Assembly (NCBI RefSeq): GCF_000426485.1
Contig: NZ_AUFL01000010.1
Span: 124,001 to 188,000 of the forward strand
From: Indolivaga capnocytophagoides DSM 22835
Lineage (GTDB): Bacteria > Bacteroidota > Bacteroidia > Bacteroidales > Dysgonomonadaceae
Direction of reading: 5' to 3'
Length of the DNA stretch: 64,000 nucleotides
Shown: positions 55,924-64,000 of the stretch, one piece after another
Position numbering within the stretch: position 1 is the first letter of the stretch
Layout of the letters: every line of letters begins with the position of its first letter
Notes under the pieces: model-generated
The model's database searches: none
What the model was told of the DNA's origin: nothing
Seen by the model: the letters and a program-made list of their open reading frames with translations, nothing else
Translations under genes and position numbers: made by a program

Positions 55924-56412
55924 ATGACCGTCGAAATTATTATAATCGTTTGTTTGATAGTGATAGGAGTAGCCTTGATGCTGGCTGAGATATTCTTGTT
56001 GCCCGGCATCACTATTGCCGGAATTGCAGGTGGTGTTATGATGGTGGGCAGTATCGTGTATGCCTTCTATTATGTGGATGCAACTGCCGGATACGTTACT
56101 ATAGCTGCCAATATAATTATTGGAGTAGGGGCTTTTGTGTTTGTCATCAAATCGAATGGACTCGATCATATTGCCCTTAAAACTGATATAGATGCCGTGG
56201 TTGAACAACCCGAAATACAAACCCTATCGGTTGGGGATAAGGGAATTGCTTTATCCCGCCTGAATCCTATCGGAAAAGTCGAATTCAACAATGAATCTGT
56301 TGTTGAAGCCAAGTCTGTAACGGGCGAATTTATAGACGAGGGTGAAAACGTCGAAATCGTTCATGTCGAGAAATCAACCGTGCTGGTAAAGCCTAGTGCC
56401 ATACCGGTATAA
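55924..56412 (+). CDS. NfeD-family membrane protein (flotillin partner)
   Basis: 162 residues. N-terminal helices (IIIIVCLIVIGVALMLAEIFLLPG with the conserved LAEIFLLPGI motif; GIAGGVMMVGSIVYAFYYV), and a C-terminal soluble OB-fold-like domain (LSVGDKGIALSRLNPIGKVEFN, then VEIVHVEKSTVLVKP). NfeD proteins sit next to flotillins and are thought to help organise membrane microdomains. It lies 4 nt after the TPR/PD40 gene and about 110 nt before floA. Confidence 0.9.
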   Translation: MTVEIIIIVCLIVIGVALMLAEIFLLPGITIAGIAGGVMMVGSIVYAFYYVDATAGYVTIAANIIIGVGAFVFVIKSNGLDHIALKTDIDAVVEQPEIQTLSVGDKGIALSRLNPIGKVEFNNESVVEAKSVTGEFIDEGENVEIVHVEKSTVLVKPSAIPV

Positions 56413-56414
56413 AT

Positions 56415-56490
56415 AAGGTCGAAGACCTATTTATATAACAACCAGAGCTTATTATAAATTGAAAATATATCATTAAGTACTTGTACTTGC
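56415..56490 (-). repeat. Dispersed palindrome-tipped unit, copy F (between nfeD and floA)
   Basis: AAGGTCGAAGACCT (palindrome 56416-56428), then ATTTATATAACAACC and, at the far end, ATATATCATTAAGTACTTG. Lies inside a probable operon. Confidence 0.65.
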
Positions 56491-56523
56491 ATTTGCTTAT
56501 TAACATTAAAACCTGAATAAATT

Positions 56524-57513
56524 ATGCCGATTTTATTTGTCGCAATTGCAGTATTAGCAGTCATACTTCTGCTGATATTCTTTTATTACGTTCCGTTCTT
56601 CTTGTGGATTAATGCAATCTCTGCGGGAGTTCGGGTTTCATTGATACAGTTGTTCTTGATGCGTATTCGCCGGGTTCCTCCCCGTACTATCGTCACAGCT
56701 ATGATAGAGGCTCATAAAGCAGGATTGAAAACAATCACGAGAGACGAACTGGAGGCTCACTATCTGGCAGGCGGTCATGTCGAAAAAGTTGTACATGCTC
56801 TTGTATCTGCTTCTAAAGCTAATATAGATCTTTCGTTTCAGATGGCTACAGCAATAGACCTTGCGGGTCGTGATGTATTTAATGCTGTACAGATGTCGGT
56901 AAACCCGAAAGTTATAGATACACCTCCTGTTACGGCAGTTGCCAAAGATGGTATTCAGCTGATAGCTAAAGCCCGTGTAACGGTTCGTGCCAATATCAAA
57001 CAGTTAGTCGGAGGAGCAGGTGAAGAAACCATATTAGCCCGTGTGGGTGAAGGTATTGTATCGTCGATCGGTTCATCCGACAGTCATAAATCGGTGTTGG
57101 AAAATCCAGACTCTATATCTAAACTTGTATTGCGTAAAGGTCTTGATGCCGGTACTGCATTTGAGATCCTTTCAATTGATATTGCCGATATCGATATAGG
57201 TAAGAATATCGGAGCTGTATTACAGATCGATCAGGCACAAGCCGATAAAAATATTGCTCAGGCAAGAGCTGAAGAACGTCGTTCGATGGCGGTGGCTCTT
57301 GAACAGGAAATGAAAGCGAAAGCTCAGGAAGCCCGTGCTAAAGTGATTGAAGCGGAAGCCGAGATACCAAAAGCGATGGCAGAAGCTCTCCGCAGCGGCA
57401 ATCTTGGGGTGATGGATTATTATAAAATGCAGAATATCCAGGCCGATACCGAAATGCGTGACTCTATCGCACGTCCTTCAGGAGGAAGCAATAGTAAAAC
57501 GGATAAAAAATAA
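56524..57513 (+). CDS. floA: Flotillin-like protein FloA
   Basis: 329 residues. N-terminal hairpin membrane segment ([26 protein letters not shown]), then FloA-type family sequence [22 protein letters not shown], an SPFH-like domain with [25 protein letters not shown] (about 157-181), and the Ala/Glu-rich coiled coil ([17 protein letters not shown]) with a charged tail. It forms microdomain scaffolds at the inner membrane. It pairs with the NfeD gene just upstream. Confidence 0.94.
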   Translation: MPILFVAIAVLAVILLLIFFYYVPFFLWINAISAGVRVSLIQLFLMRIRRVPPRTIVTAMIEAHKAGLKTITRDELEAHYLAGGHVEKVVHALVSASKANIDLSFQMATAIDLAGRDVFNAVQMSVNPKVIDTPPVTAVAKDGIQLIAKARVTVRANIKQLVGGAGEETILARVGEGIVSSIGSSDSHKSVLENPDSISKLVLRKGLDAGTAFEILSIDIADIDIGKNIGAVLQIDQAQADKNIAQARAEERRSMAVALEQEMKAKAQEARAKVIEAEAEIPKAMAEALRSGNLGVMDYYKMQNIQADTEMRDSIARPSGGSNSKTDKK

Positions 57514-57535
57514 TCATTATATCAAAGAGCATAAG

Positions 57536-57561
57536 GCGGTTGTTTCGGAAGATACAACCGC
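57536..57561. terminator. Bidirectional terminator between floA and a convergent gene
   Basis: GCGGTTGT / ACAACCGC with a 10-nt loop, followed by TATTTTTAT on the plus strand. It also lies just past the convergent gene's stop. Confidence 0.75.
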
Positions 57562-57566
57562 TATTT

Positions 57567-58463
57567 TTATATCATATTGAATGTACCTTCGTTCGGATAG
57601 ATTAGAAGATATTCTTCGGTCTTTTCATCAGCATAGGCGATTTTAACGCCTGCAAACATAAGTCCGTCTTCCTCTAATGCTTCAATAATTGTTTCCGTTG
57701 CGATGTCTTTATCTACCACATAGCAGAAGAATGTTGCTATGTCAAAGGTGTAGTCTCCTCCGTCGCAATGTCCGTTTCCCGTCCATCCCAAACAATTATT
57801 CAAACAAGCCTCTATGTCTTCAATCTGCTTGTCGATGGCGGAAGGCTTGGTATTCTTTTCCACCGGATATTGTATGATCAGTTCGGTGAGATTGATGTCT
57901 TCGCTATAACCCCGCTCATGATATGTTTTGATGGCTTTAGCCATAGCTATTCGTGGAGGAAGGTGGTCTTCGTCACTTGGTTTGGCGAAGCTTTCAGTTT
58001 CACCGATTTCGCCAAGAATGCCTTCGTGAGATGTAAGGATGTCTTCTTCATCTATCCACATTTCGAAATAGTGAATCTGCCCTTCTGTATTTTTATACAG
58101 TTTGACCATGTCTCTTTCTTCTTCCTCTTTGAAGGTCGATGTATCGTCAGACCATGAGCGAAGGTCGGGTAACTTACAGTCGGTATAATAATCATCAAAT
58201 AGATGGATTACCTCTTCATTGTTGCTGTACCGTTTACTAAGATGCTTGAAGTCGTCATCCGAACCGAATACCAGTCGTGTCTCTACCTTATATTGACCTG
58301 CTTCAATACTTATCTGTAGGTAGATGCTGTTATCTATAGGACTTTTCGGTTCGAGTATAATGTAGCAATCTTCGTCTTCTTTCAAAGACAAAATTGCTTG
58401 TTTTAGAATCTCTTTATCGTGTTTGCGAACAGAATCTCCGTTCTCTATTAGTTTAAATTGCAT
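57567..58463 (-). CDS. Hypothetical acidic cytoplasmic protein
   Basis: 298 residues, no signal peptide or membrane helix, acidic. Two halves can be seen: residues 1 to about 140 with beta-strand-like pieces (DCYIILEPKSPIDNSIYLQI; GQYKVETRLVFGSDDDF), and the C-terminal half with helical parts (AIDKQIEDIEACLNNCLGWTG; FDIATFFCYVVDKDIATET). I recognise no family. It stands alone between floA (convergent) and a repeat-filled spacer, so context gives no function. Confidence 0.8.
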   Translation of the reverse strand: MQFKLIENGDSVRKHDKEILKQAILSLKEDEDCYIILEPKSPIDNSIYLQISIEAGQYKVETRLVFGSDDDFKHLSKRYSNNEEVIHLFDDYYTDCKLPDLRSWSDDTSTFKEEEERDMVKLYKNTEGQIHYFEMWIDEEDILTSHEGILGEIGETESFAKPSDEDHLPPRIAMAKAIKTYHERGYSEDINLTELIIQYPVEKNTKPSAIDKQIEDIEACLNNCLGWTGNGHCDGGDYTFDIATFFCYVVDKDIATETIIEALEEDGLMFAGVKIAYADEKTEEYLLIYPNEGTFNMI

Positions 58464-58490
58464 TATATCTTGTTTTTTTTAGATTATATT

Positions 58491-58510
58491 GAAAAGGTTA
58501 CAAAAGTAAC
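58491..58510. repeat. GGTTAC/GTAAC intergenic repeat, copy 4
   Basis: GAAAAGGTTACAAAAGTAAC in the spacer between two minus-strand genes. Confidence 0.6.
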
Positions 58511-58556
58511 GGAGTCAATGAATAGTTATCAATAAACAATTATCAGTAATCAATTT

Positions 58557-58577
58557 CAAAAAGGTAACAAAGGTGAC
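58557..58577. repeat. GGTAAC/GTGAC intergenic repeat, copy 5
   Basis: CAAAAAGGTAACAAAGGTGAC, about 60 nt after copy 4. Confidence 0.6.
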
Positions 58578-58641
58578 GTCAAAATTGCACTTCTTCGGTT
58601 GTTCCTTTTTTTCTTGTAACCCCTTTTTATTGATCATTGTT

Positions 58642-58663
58642 AAAAAAAGGTTACAAAGGTGAC
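58642..58663. repeat. GGTTAC/GTGAC intergenic repeat, copy 6
   Basis: AAAAAAAGGTTACAAAGGTGAC. CTATAGATAAAAATAA closes the region at about 58732-58746. These three copies fill the 285-nt spacer 58464-58748, where no gene was seen. Confidence 0.6.
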
Positions 58664-58748
58664 TCACTTTATGTACACTTTTCATTGTTACTTTTTCCTC
58701 TTTCATCTGGTCACTGTTAACAGACTTTCTCTATAGATAAAAATAATC

Positions 58749-59273
58749 TTATTTGTATTTTTCGAGTAAATTGTCAATGCCCGAGTTTAAGAAATGCTTG
58801 AAGTCCAATTCGAAATTAGGTGTGAAAATATCTTTTCCCAATTGATCTGCTATTTCTGAAATATTCCAGAACCTCCCGTCTGTAACCTCGTTCATATCGG
58901 CATGAGGAGTTTCATTAGAAATGGAATAAAAGCAGTAAGTGAGTTCTCTTTCTCTATCTGTTTCGATAATGTATTTTTGGATAAAATGTATGGTTACGTC
59001 TTGTAGCCCTATTTCTTCTCGCGCTTCGCGTTTAGCTGCAATTTCGGGCGTTTCACCCAGATCTATATGTCCGCCTACCGATGAGTCCCACTTATTGGGT
59101 TGTATGTCTTTAGTTGCTGATCTTTTTTGGAGATATAATTCGCCCTTACTGTTAAATATATGGAGGTGTATAACCGGATGTAAAAGCTTCGATCCGCTAT
59201 GGCATTCTTTTCGGGAGGCTTGTCCTATAACATTGCCATCTTCATCTACCAGCGGGAAAATTTCTTCTTGCAT
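58749..59273 (-). CDS. NUDIX hydrolase
   Basis: 174 residues from ATG 59273 (MQEEIFPLVDEDGNVIG); the frame is open to 59369, but a TATCTTTG promoter box at 59285-59292 lies inside that extension. Nudix box GGHIDLGETPEIAAKREAREEIGL (about 72-95; key EAREEIG) is complete. N-terminal RKECHSGSKLLHPVIHLHIF and LYLQKRSATKDIQPNKWD resemble isopentenyl-diphosphate-isomerase-like or YfcD-type Nudix proteins. The substrate cannot be fixed. Confidence 0.9.
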   Translation of the reverse strand: MQEEIFPLVDEDGNVIGQASRKECHSGSKLLHPVIHLHIFNSKGELYLQKRSATKDIQPNKWDSSVGGHIDLGETPEIAAKREAREEIGLQDVTIHFIQKYIIETDRERELTYCFYSISNETPHADMNEVTDGRFWNISEIADQLGKDIFTPNFELDFKHFLNSGIDNLLEKYK

Positions 59274-59284
59274 TCTTTTTTGTA

Positions 59285-59292
59285 CAAAGATA
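59285..59292 (-). promoter_or_regulatory. Promoter -7 box for the NUDIX gene
   Basis: TATCTTTG on the minus strand, 11 nt before ATG 59273, implying a very short leader and supporting that start. Confidence 0.5.
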
Positions 59293-59422
59293 ATTCTTTT
59301 TGTTCTTTTTCTGTAGTTTAGATCCCTTATCAGAAATATCCCCGTACGTAAGAAAACCCATTCACTCAATCAGAAACTGAATCTCATTATTTTTAGGTAT
59401 TGATGGTGAATATAAGAATATC

Positions 59423-59430
59423 TACTTTTG
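59423..59430 (+). promoter_or_regulatory. Promoter -7 box for the small barrel gene
   Basis: TACTTTTG, 22 nt before the ATG, with an ATTG-type -33 candidate 20 nt upstream. Confidence 0.55.
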
Positions 59431-59452
59431 AGAAACACTAATCTCATAATAT

Positions 59453-59944
59453 ATGAAAAAGACACTTATCACAATTTTATTTGCAGTACTATGTATTTGT
59501 ACTTACGCTCAAAAATCGTCACTCGTATTTGACCTGAACTATCGTTCTAAGATTGATGATGCCAAATATGGTATAGGAGCCAATTATCGTTACTCTCTGC
59601 CATATAATATCCGTTTAGCAGCAAATGTTACAGCTTATATTCCTTCGGATAGTAACTTGGGTTTAGATATAAGTATTAACGGTCACTATCTGGTGAATAT
59701 AATAGATAACTTTCGGCTTTATCCTGTAATTGGGGTTGTTGCAAGCAACAATAGTTTTTCGGCTGTTCCGAACAACCGAAATATAACGGATTTTGGCTGT
59801 AATCTAGGATTAGGAGCCGAGTTTGACTTATCTGATCGCGGGTTTTTGAATTTCGAATTTCATCAGTTATTATTGAAAAAAGAGAAGCCCGAATGGTATT
59901 CTAATTATGCAATCTTTTCGATAGGGTATGGCATCAGGTTTTAA
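59453..59944 (+). CDS. Small outer-membrane beta-barrel protein
   Basis: 163 residues. Signal peptide MKKTLITILFAVLCICTYAQ, then alternating strands (SSLVFDLNYRSKIDD; YGIGANYRYSLPYNIRLAANVTAY; DFGCNLGLGAEFDLSD) and a C-terminal strand ending FSIGYGIRF with terminal Phe, the usual barrel-assembly signal. An eight-strand OmpA/OmpX-like barrel is likely. Role unknown. Its last 11 bp overlap the convergent topB gene. Confidence 0.87.
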   Translation: MKKTLITILFAVLCICTYAQKSSLVFDLNYRSKIDDAKYGIGANYRYSLPYNIRLAANVTAYIPSDSNLGLDISINGHYLVNIIDNFRLYPVIGVVASNNSFSAVPNNRNITDFGCNLGLGAEFDLSDRGFLNFEFHQLLLKKEKPEWYSNYAIFSIGYGIRF

Positions 59945-62003
59945 GAAATTTTCTTAATTCGTCATTGCTCATATTTTCTACATTGCCATCGAACGGAAGG
60001 CGGTAAGTACATCCTGCTTTCCATTCCGAGCAACCATATGCCGCTTTTCCTTTCAGCAGTTTTCCTTTTTTGCAAAGAGGGCAGGTAACTTCTTTATCTG
60101 TTTTCTTTGCTGATGCTTTTGCTTTCTTTTCTCCGGTGTCTTCTTTTTTCTTTCTCGGTGAAGATTTCTTCTCCGGCTTTTTTTCGGGTTCTTTTACTTC
60201 TTCTATCTCGATAGATTTTTGACTCCAATCGTTTCTTACATTAGTGACTACCTGTATCAGCATTTGCTTCAGTTCATCAATAAACACCCGTGTGTCATAT
60301 TGGCTGCGCTCTATCTGTCTCAGCTTATTTTCCCATATTCCGGTTAATTCTGCCGATTTAAGCAGCTCTTCCTGAATGGTTTGTATTAGCTGGACACCGG
60401 TGATCGTTGCAAAGAGGTTTTTCTTTTCTTTACGTATGTAATTCCGTTTAAATAAGGTTTCTATAATAGCTGCACGGGTTGAGGGGCGGCCAATTCCATT
60501 TTCTTTTAAGGCGTCTCTCAATTCTTCATTATCCACTAACTTTCCGGCGGTTTCCATTGCACGCAGTAGAGTTGCTTCGGTGTAATATTTAGGAGGGGTA
60601 GTCCATTTTTCGTTTAATGATGGTTCGTGTGGACCGTTTTCACCTTTTATAAAATCGGGAAGAATATTTTCTTCGTCTTTGTTATTATTTTCATCATCGG
60701 CAGAATTATTAGCCGATTGTTTTTCGAAAACAACACGCCATCCCGGATCCAGTATTTGTTTTCCGGTTACTTTAAATTCTACTTTAGCGGCTTCTCCCAG
60801 CACGGTTGTTGTGGATACTTTACAATTCGGATAAAAAACAGCGATGAAGCGGCGTGTGATCAGATCGTAAACCTTGCGTTCGTTTTCGCTGATGGCTGTT
60901 GCTCTTACACCTGTTGGAATGATAGCATGGTGGTCGGTAACCTTGCTGTTGTCGAATACTTTTTTCGACTTCTTTATTTTACTTGCCAATACAGCTTCTA
61001 CCAGGGTTTCATACCCATACAGTCCTTTAAGTGTAGCAGGTACTTTCGGAAAAATATCGTCACTCAGAAAAGTGGTATCTACACGAGGGTAGGTGGTCAG
61101 CTTCTTTTCATAAAGGGACTGAATTGTTTTTAGTGTGTCTTCTGCCGAGAAGGCGAATTTCTTGTTACATTCTACTTGCAGCGATGTAAGGTCGAATAGT
61201 CTTGGAGGATACTCTTCTCCATTTTTAGTCGTAACATCTGTAACTTCGAAGATACTGTCTTTTATTTCATCGAGAAATTTTTTTCCTTCTTCGACAGTAG
61301 TAAATCTGCCTTTTGTAGCCGAAAATGTCGTATCCCTGTAGATGGTTTTAAGTTCCCAATAAGGTTCTGGCTTGAAATTTTCTATTTCGAGTTGTCTGTT
61401 TACTATCAGAGCCAGAGTAGGAGTTTGTACACGTCCGATGGATAATACCGATTTGTTTTGTCCGTATTTAACTGTGTATAGACGGGTCGCATTCATCCCA
61501 AGCAGCCAATCGCCGATGGCACGGGATAATCCGGCTTCGTATAGTTTATCGAATTCTTTTTGCTCCCTCAGTTTCTGAAAACCTTCACGGATGGCATCTT
61601 CGGTAAGCGATGATATCCAGAGTCTCTTAACCGGGCACTTGCATTGGGCTTTCTGCATTACCCACCGTTGGATCAATTCTCCTTCTTGTCCCGCATCACC
61701 GCAGTTTATCACTTCGTCTGCTTTGGCTATAAGATTTTCAATTACACCGAATTGTTTGATTACCCCGTCATTGTCCAGAAGTTTTATTCCAAATCGGGGA
61801 GGTATCATCGGTAACACATCTAAAGACCAGCGTTTCCATTGCGAATAGTATTCGTGGGGTTCTTTGAGTGTACAGAAGTGCCCGAATGTCCAGGTCACCT
61901 GATATCCATTCCCTTCAAAGTAGCCGTCTTTTTTACTGTTGGCTCCTAATACATTGGCAATTTCACGGGCTACACTGGGCTTTTCGGCTATACAAACTTT
62001 CAT
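59934..62003 (-). CDS. topB: DNA topoisomerase III (type IA)
   Basis: 689 residues. TOPRIM domain KVCIAEKPSVAREIANVLG at the start with the acidic GDAGQEGELIQRW triad (about 97-109), active-site Tyr in KKLTTYPRVDTTFLSDD (about 310), and GRPSTRAAIIETLFKRNYI. A basic linker (about 600-645) and one zinc-ribbon-like module (CPLCKKGKLLKGKAAYGCSEWKAGC) follow. It resolves single-stranded catenanes. The chromosomal context (panB upstream, no conjugation genes) argues against a mobile-element copy. Confidence 0.94.
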   Translation of the reverse strand: MKVCIAEKPSVAREIANVLGANSKKDGYFEGNGYQVTWTFGHFCTLKEPHEYYSQWKRWSLDVLPMIPPRFGIKLLDNDGVIKQFGVIENLIAKADEVINCGDAGQEGELIQRWVMQKAQCKCPVKRLWISSLTEDAIREGFQKLREQKEFDKLYEAGLSRAIGDWLLGMNATRLYTVKYGQNKSVLSIGRVQTPTLALIVNRQLEIENFKPEPYWELKTIYRDTTFSATKGRFTTVEEGKKFLDEIKDSIFEVTDVTTKNGEEYPPRLFDLTSLQVECNKKFAFSAEDTLKTIQSLYEKKLTTYPRVDTTFLSDDIFPKVPATLKGLYGYETLVEAVLASKIKKSKKVFDNSKVTDHHAIIPTGVRATAISENERKVYDLITRRFIAVFYPNCKVSTTTVLGEAAKVEFKVTGKQILDPGWRVVFEKQSANNSADDENNNKDEENILPDFIKGENGPHEPSLNEKWTTPPKYYTEATLLRAMETAGKLVDNEELRDALKENGIGRPSTRAAIIETLFKRNYIRKEKKNLFATITGVQLIQTIQEELLKSAELTGIWENKLRQIERSQYDTRVFIDELKQMLIQVVTNVRNDWSQKSIEIEEVKEPEKKPEKKSSPRKKKEDTGEKKAKASAKKTDKEVTCPLCKKGKLLKGKAAYGCSEWKAGCTYRLPFDGNVENMSNDELRKFLKT

Positions 62004-62047
62004 TATCGCTTTGGGTATTCTTTAGTTTCGATCAGTAAATATAATTA

Positions 62048-62059
62048 AGGTCTAAACCT
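62048..62059. repeat. Palindrome upstream of topB
   Basis: AGGTCTAAACCT followed by CTTTTATTGCTTTGG, the same flank as after nuoCD. Confidence 0.6.
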
Positions 62060-62102
62060 CTTTTATTGCTTTGGTTATTTCTATGTCTCTAAATAAAACC
62101 AA

Positions 62103-62136
62103 GGCTGCAATTATGCCTTTTCGACAGATTGCAGCC
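62103..62136 (-). terminator. Hairpin after panB
   Basis: GGCTGCAAT / ATTGCAGCC, 16-nt loop; on the minus strand it is followed by TTGGTTTTATTT. Confidence 0.65.
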
Positions 62137-62170
62137 TGTGTGTCTTTATCTTTTTTATCTGTCAGAGATG

Positions 62171-62989
62171 TTAATAGCTTTCGTTCTGGTTGGGGAAGTC
62201 ACGGGTTTTTACATCCTCTATATAGCTCTGTACCGCTTTGGTCATTATTGTATGTAAGTCGGCATAACGGCGCAAAAATTTAGGGGAGAATCCCTTATTT
62301 ATACCGAGCATATCGTGTATAACCAAAACCTGTCCGTCAACCTCACCTCCTGCACCAATACCTATAATCGGAATACTTAATTCTTTAGATGCCTGTCCGG
62401 CGAGTTGAGCCGGGATTTTTTCCAGAACAATACCGAAACAACCTATCGATTCGAGTAAGCGGGCATCTTCGAGTAGCTTCTTGGCTTCGTCTCCATCTTT
62501 GGCTCTTACTGCGTAAGTTCCATATTTATTGATGGACTGAGGCATTAATCCCAAATGTCCCATAACGGGTATTCCTGCATCGATTATTTTCTTTATATCG
62601 TCAATTATTTCTTTACCGCCTTCTATTTTCAAAGCATCGGCTCCGGTTTCTTTCATGATGCGGATAGCCGCTTCCAAAGATTGAGTAGGATTTCCCGAGC
62701 ATGTCCCGAAGGGCATATCTATAACAACTAATGCGCGCTTAACACCATTCACCACTGATCTTCCGTGATAGATCATCTGATCGAGGGTCATGGGTAGGGT
62801 GGTGACATTACCGGCCATTACATTTGATGCTGAATCTCCTACAAGGATAGCATCCATCCCCGCTTGATCAACAATCGACGCCATCGAAAAATCATATGAA
62901 GTAAGCATTGATATTTTCTCGCCTCGCTGTTTCATTTCCTGAAGGCGGTGTGTGGTTACTTTCCTGTTATCTTCTGTATAAGTTGACAT
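62171..62989 (-). CDS. panB: 3-methyl-2-oxobutanoate hydroxymethyltransferase
   Basis: 272 residues. It adds a hydroxymethyl group from methylene-THF to 2-oxoisovalerate, the first committed step to pantothenate and a drain from the valine pathway encoded at 11-17 kb. Family segments: [29 protein letters not shown] (metal Asp in VGDSASNV, about 52), [21 protein letters not shown], and [10 protein letters not shown] (catalytic Glu, near 180). Other pan genes are not nearby. Confidence 0.96.
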   Translation of the reverse strand: MSTYTEDNRKVTTHRLQEMKQRGEKISMLTSYDFSMASIVDQAGMDAILVGDSASNVMAGNVTTLPMTLDQMIYHGRSVVNGVKRALVVIDMPFGTCSGNPTQSLEAAIRIMKETGADALKIEGGKEIIDDIKKIIDAGIPVMGHLGLMPQSINKYGTYAVRAKDGDEAKKLLEDARLLESIGCFGIVLEKIPAQLAGQASKELSIPIIGIGAGGEVDGQVLVIHDMLGINKGFSPKFLRRYADLHTIMTKAVQSYIEDVKTRDFPNQNESY

Positions 62990-63056
62990 GATAGTTTAAA
63001 TAAAAAATAATGAAGCAAAGGTATAAAAAGCAAGTGGAATAATCTGAGAAAAAAGA

Positions 63057-63094
63057 AAAAGCTGCACTATCCATCCGGATTCTGTACAGCTTTT
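63057..63094 (-). terminator. Terminator after the FadL-type porin gene
   Basis: AAAAGCTG / CAGCTTTT outer stem with an inner ATCCGGAT palindrome, then TTTCTC on the minus strand. A repeat unit lies between it and the gene. Confidence 0.7.
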
Positions 63095-63106
63095 CTATTT
63101 TGAATT

Positions 63107-63181
63107 ACAGAAAGTATTAATGTTATACTTTTAGTTTATAATGTTTTACTCGCCAGAGTAATAAATAGGTCTGAGACCTTA
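63107..63181 (+). repeat. Dispersed palindrome-tipped unit, copy C
   Basis: ACAGAAAGTATTAATGTTATACTTTTAG at the start (63107 on), AATAAATAGGTCTGAGACCTTA at the end; exact palindrome 63167-63179, 17 nt beyond the porin stop. Confidence 0.75.
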
Positions 63182-63196
63182 CTTTTTACTATTTTA

Positions 63197-64000
63197 TCAG
63201 AATCGGCAGCCGAAAGTTATCAGACCTGAGAACTGATTCGTTTTCAATTCTACTTTGTCTGAATCCTGATAAAGGTATAGGTCATCTTTTCTGTTTTTTA
63301 TTACAAAAGCGATATCTGTGTAAAAATTTGGAGTGAACTTATAACCTAGTCCCCATGTAAAGTGATTTGCATCTCCTACGATTGTATATTGAGGTACAGT
63401 TCCTGCAGTTTCAGGAATTATATTTCGGTCTTTAACTTCTTTTTCAAATGGACTTTGTTGCCACATATAACCAACGCGTCCCGAAAACTGAGGTGTGAAT
63501 CTGATTTCTGCACCTACTCGTATTGTTGATGAATTTTTGAAATATTGTTCTGTTAGACCATTTTCCCGACTGAAGTTATAATCTCTGTCGTATCTGTTAG
63601 ACAGGTTGGTTTTACTGTAATTAGTTAATTCATAATCTGCACTGATTATTGCATATTGACCGATTATACCAGCAAGGCTGAATATCCATTTGTCAGGTGT
63701 TCTTAATTTATAATCATTAGATGCTCCGCCTTCTCTGTATCCGGGTGTACCAATTAATTCACTATTCCATGATGCATCTACTACTCCGTAGTAACGATCA
63801 GTCATGTTATACCAAGTAGGAGAGTGGTATGCAGCACCGATTCTCAATTCTTTTATAGGTTTAAAGATAAGTCCTGCTTTTACCTGCCATCCTGTACCAT
63901 CTGTTTTCAATTCATTATCCAGATAATAATCATCGTTGTTTGACGAGAATTTTTCGTATAATGTAGATGATAAGTGATAGTCTATATCGGTTACGGCTAC
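63197..64000 (-). CDS. FadL/OmpP1-type outer-membrane transporter, N-terminus cut by the window edge
   Basis: 268 residues are visible and the frame stays open to base 64000; a TTG at 63910 is internal. Long-barrel strands typical of OmpP1/FadL: GWQVKAGLIFKPIKELRIGAAYHSP (family hallmark), WIFSLAGIIGQYAIISADYELTNY, RVGAEIRFTPQFSGRVGYMW, and the last strand NQFSGLITFGCRF ending in Phe. The family takes up long-chain fatty acids or other hydrophobic compounds; annotated relatives are sometimes called hemin receptors. The signal peptide is outside the window. Confidence 0.88.
   Translation of the reverse strand, partial: VAVTDIDYHLSSTLYEKFSSNNDDYYLDNELKTDGTGWQVKAGLIFKPIKELRIGAAYHSPTWYNMTDRYYGVVDASWNSELIGTPGYREGGASNDYKLRTPDKWIFSLAGIIGQYAIISADYELTNYSKTNLSNRYDRDYNFSRENGLTEQYFKNSSTIRVGAEIRFTPQFSGRVGYMWQQSPFEKEVKDRNIIPETAGTVPQYTIVGDANHFTWGLGYKFTPNFYTDIAFVIKNRKDDLYLYQDSDKVELKTNQFSGLITFGCRF

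Noticed and set aside
59934-62003. topB as part of a conjugative element
   Set aside because: No tra/mob, integrase or attachment repeat nearby; neighbours are housekeeping genes.
761-63181. Repeat units as a CRISPR array
   Set aside because: Copies are scattered over 60 kb, not regularly spaced, and no cas gene is present.

Overview
This window comes from a low-GC member of the Bacteroidota, most likely Bacteroidales close to Dysgonomonas; the genus is inference. The evidence is a type IX secretion (T9SS) sorting domain, promoters of the TAnnTTTG type, a NuoCD-fused complex I without NuoEFG, an ilv operon carrying an acyl-ACP thioesterase, a FloA/NfeD pair and TonB-type outer-membrane barrels.

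Layout. 1-2.2 kb holds a cut-off EamA transporter and a GH28 pectinase-type lipoprotein. 2.5-10.3 kb is one minus-strand accessory cassette: a T9SS-sorted protein, a large YD/RHS-shell protein, a frameshifted and truncated second RHS gene, an RDD membrane protein and a small membrane protein. A CAU-anticodon tRNA lies at 10.7 kb. 10.9-17.6 kb is the branched-chain amino-acid operon (leader, ilvD, ilvB, lipoprotein, ilvN, thioesterase, ilvC). Ahead of ilvD is a textbook attenuator: a 20-residue peptide rich in Val/Leu/Ile, an antiterminator strand over its stop codon, and a terminator hairpin. 17.7-21.3 kb is sdhCAB/frdCAB, followed by an ABC1/UbiB kinase and the translation cluster thrS-infC-rpmI-rplT (to 27 kb). 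27.7-36.8 kb carries a TPR protein, a capsule/exopolysaccharide export set (Wzc-like kinase, two Wza-like lipoproteins), def, ruvX, lptB and ilvE.

From 37.2 kb the plus strand encodes an 11-subunit-type complex I (nuoA-B-CD-H-I-J-K-L-M-N) with an unknown secreted protein between nuoM and nuoN. Then come ExbB/ExbD, a TonB-dependent-type barrel, a minus-strand group (DUF2795, cobalamin adenosyltransferase, methyltransferase), a plus-strand group (TPR/PD40 protein, NfeD, FloA), an unknown protein, a NUDIX hydrolase, a small barrel, topB, panB and a cut-off FadL/OmpP1-type porin.

The strongest unexplained structure is a dispersed intergenic repeat. About twenty copies of a 13-bp palindrome (AGGTCTnAGACCT) sit beside stop codons or in spacers, including most boundaries of the nuo operon. 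At least eight belong to a longer unit of about 70-90 bp with a conserved far end. A second repeat family (GGTWACAAARGTRAC) occurs at three intergenic sites. No CRISPR array, transposase or rRNA was seen.
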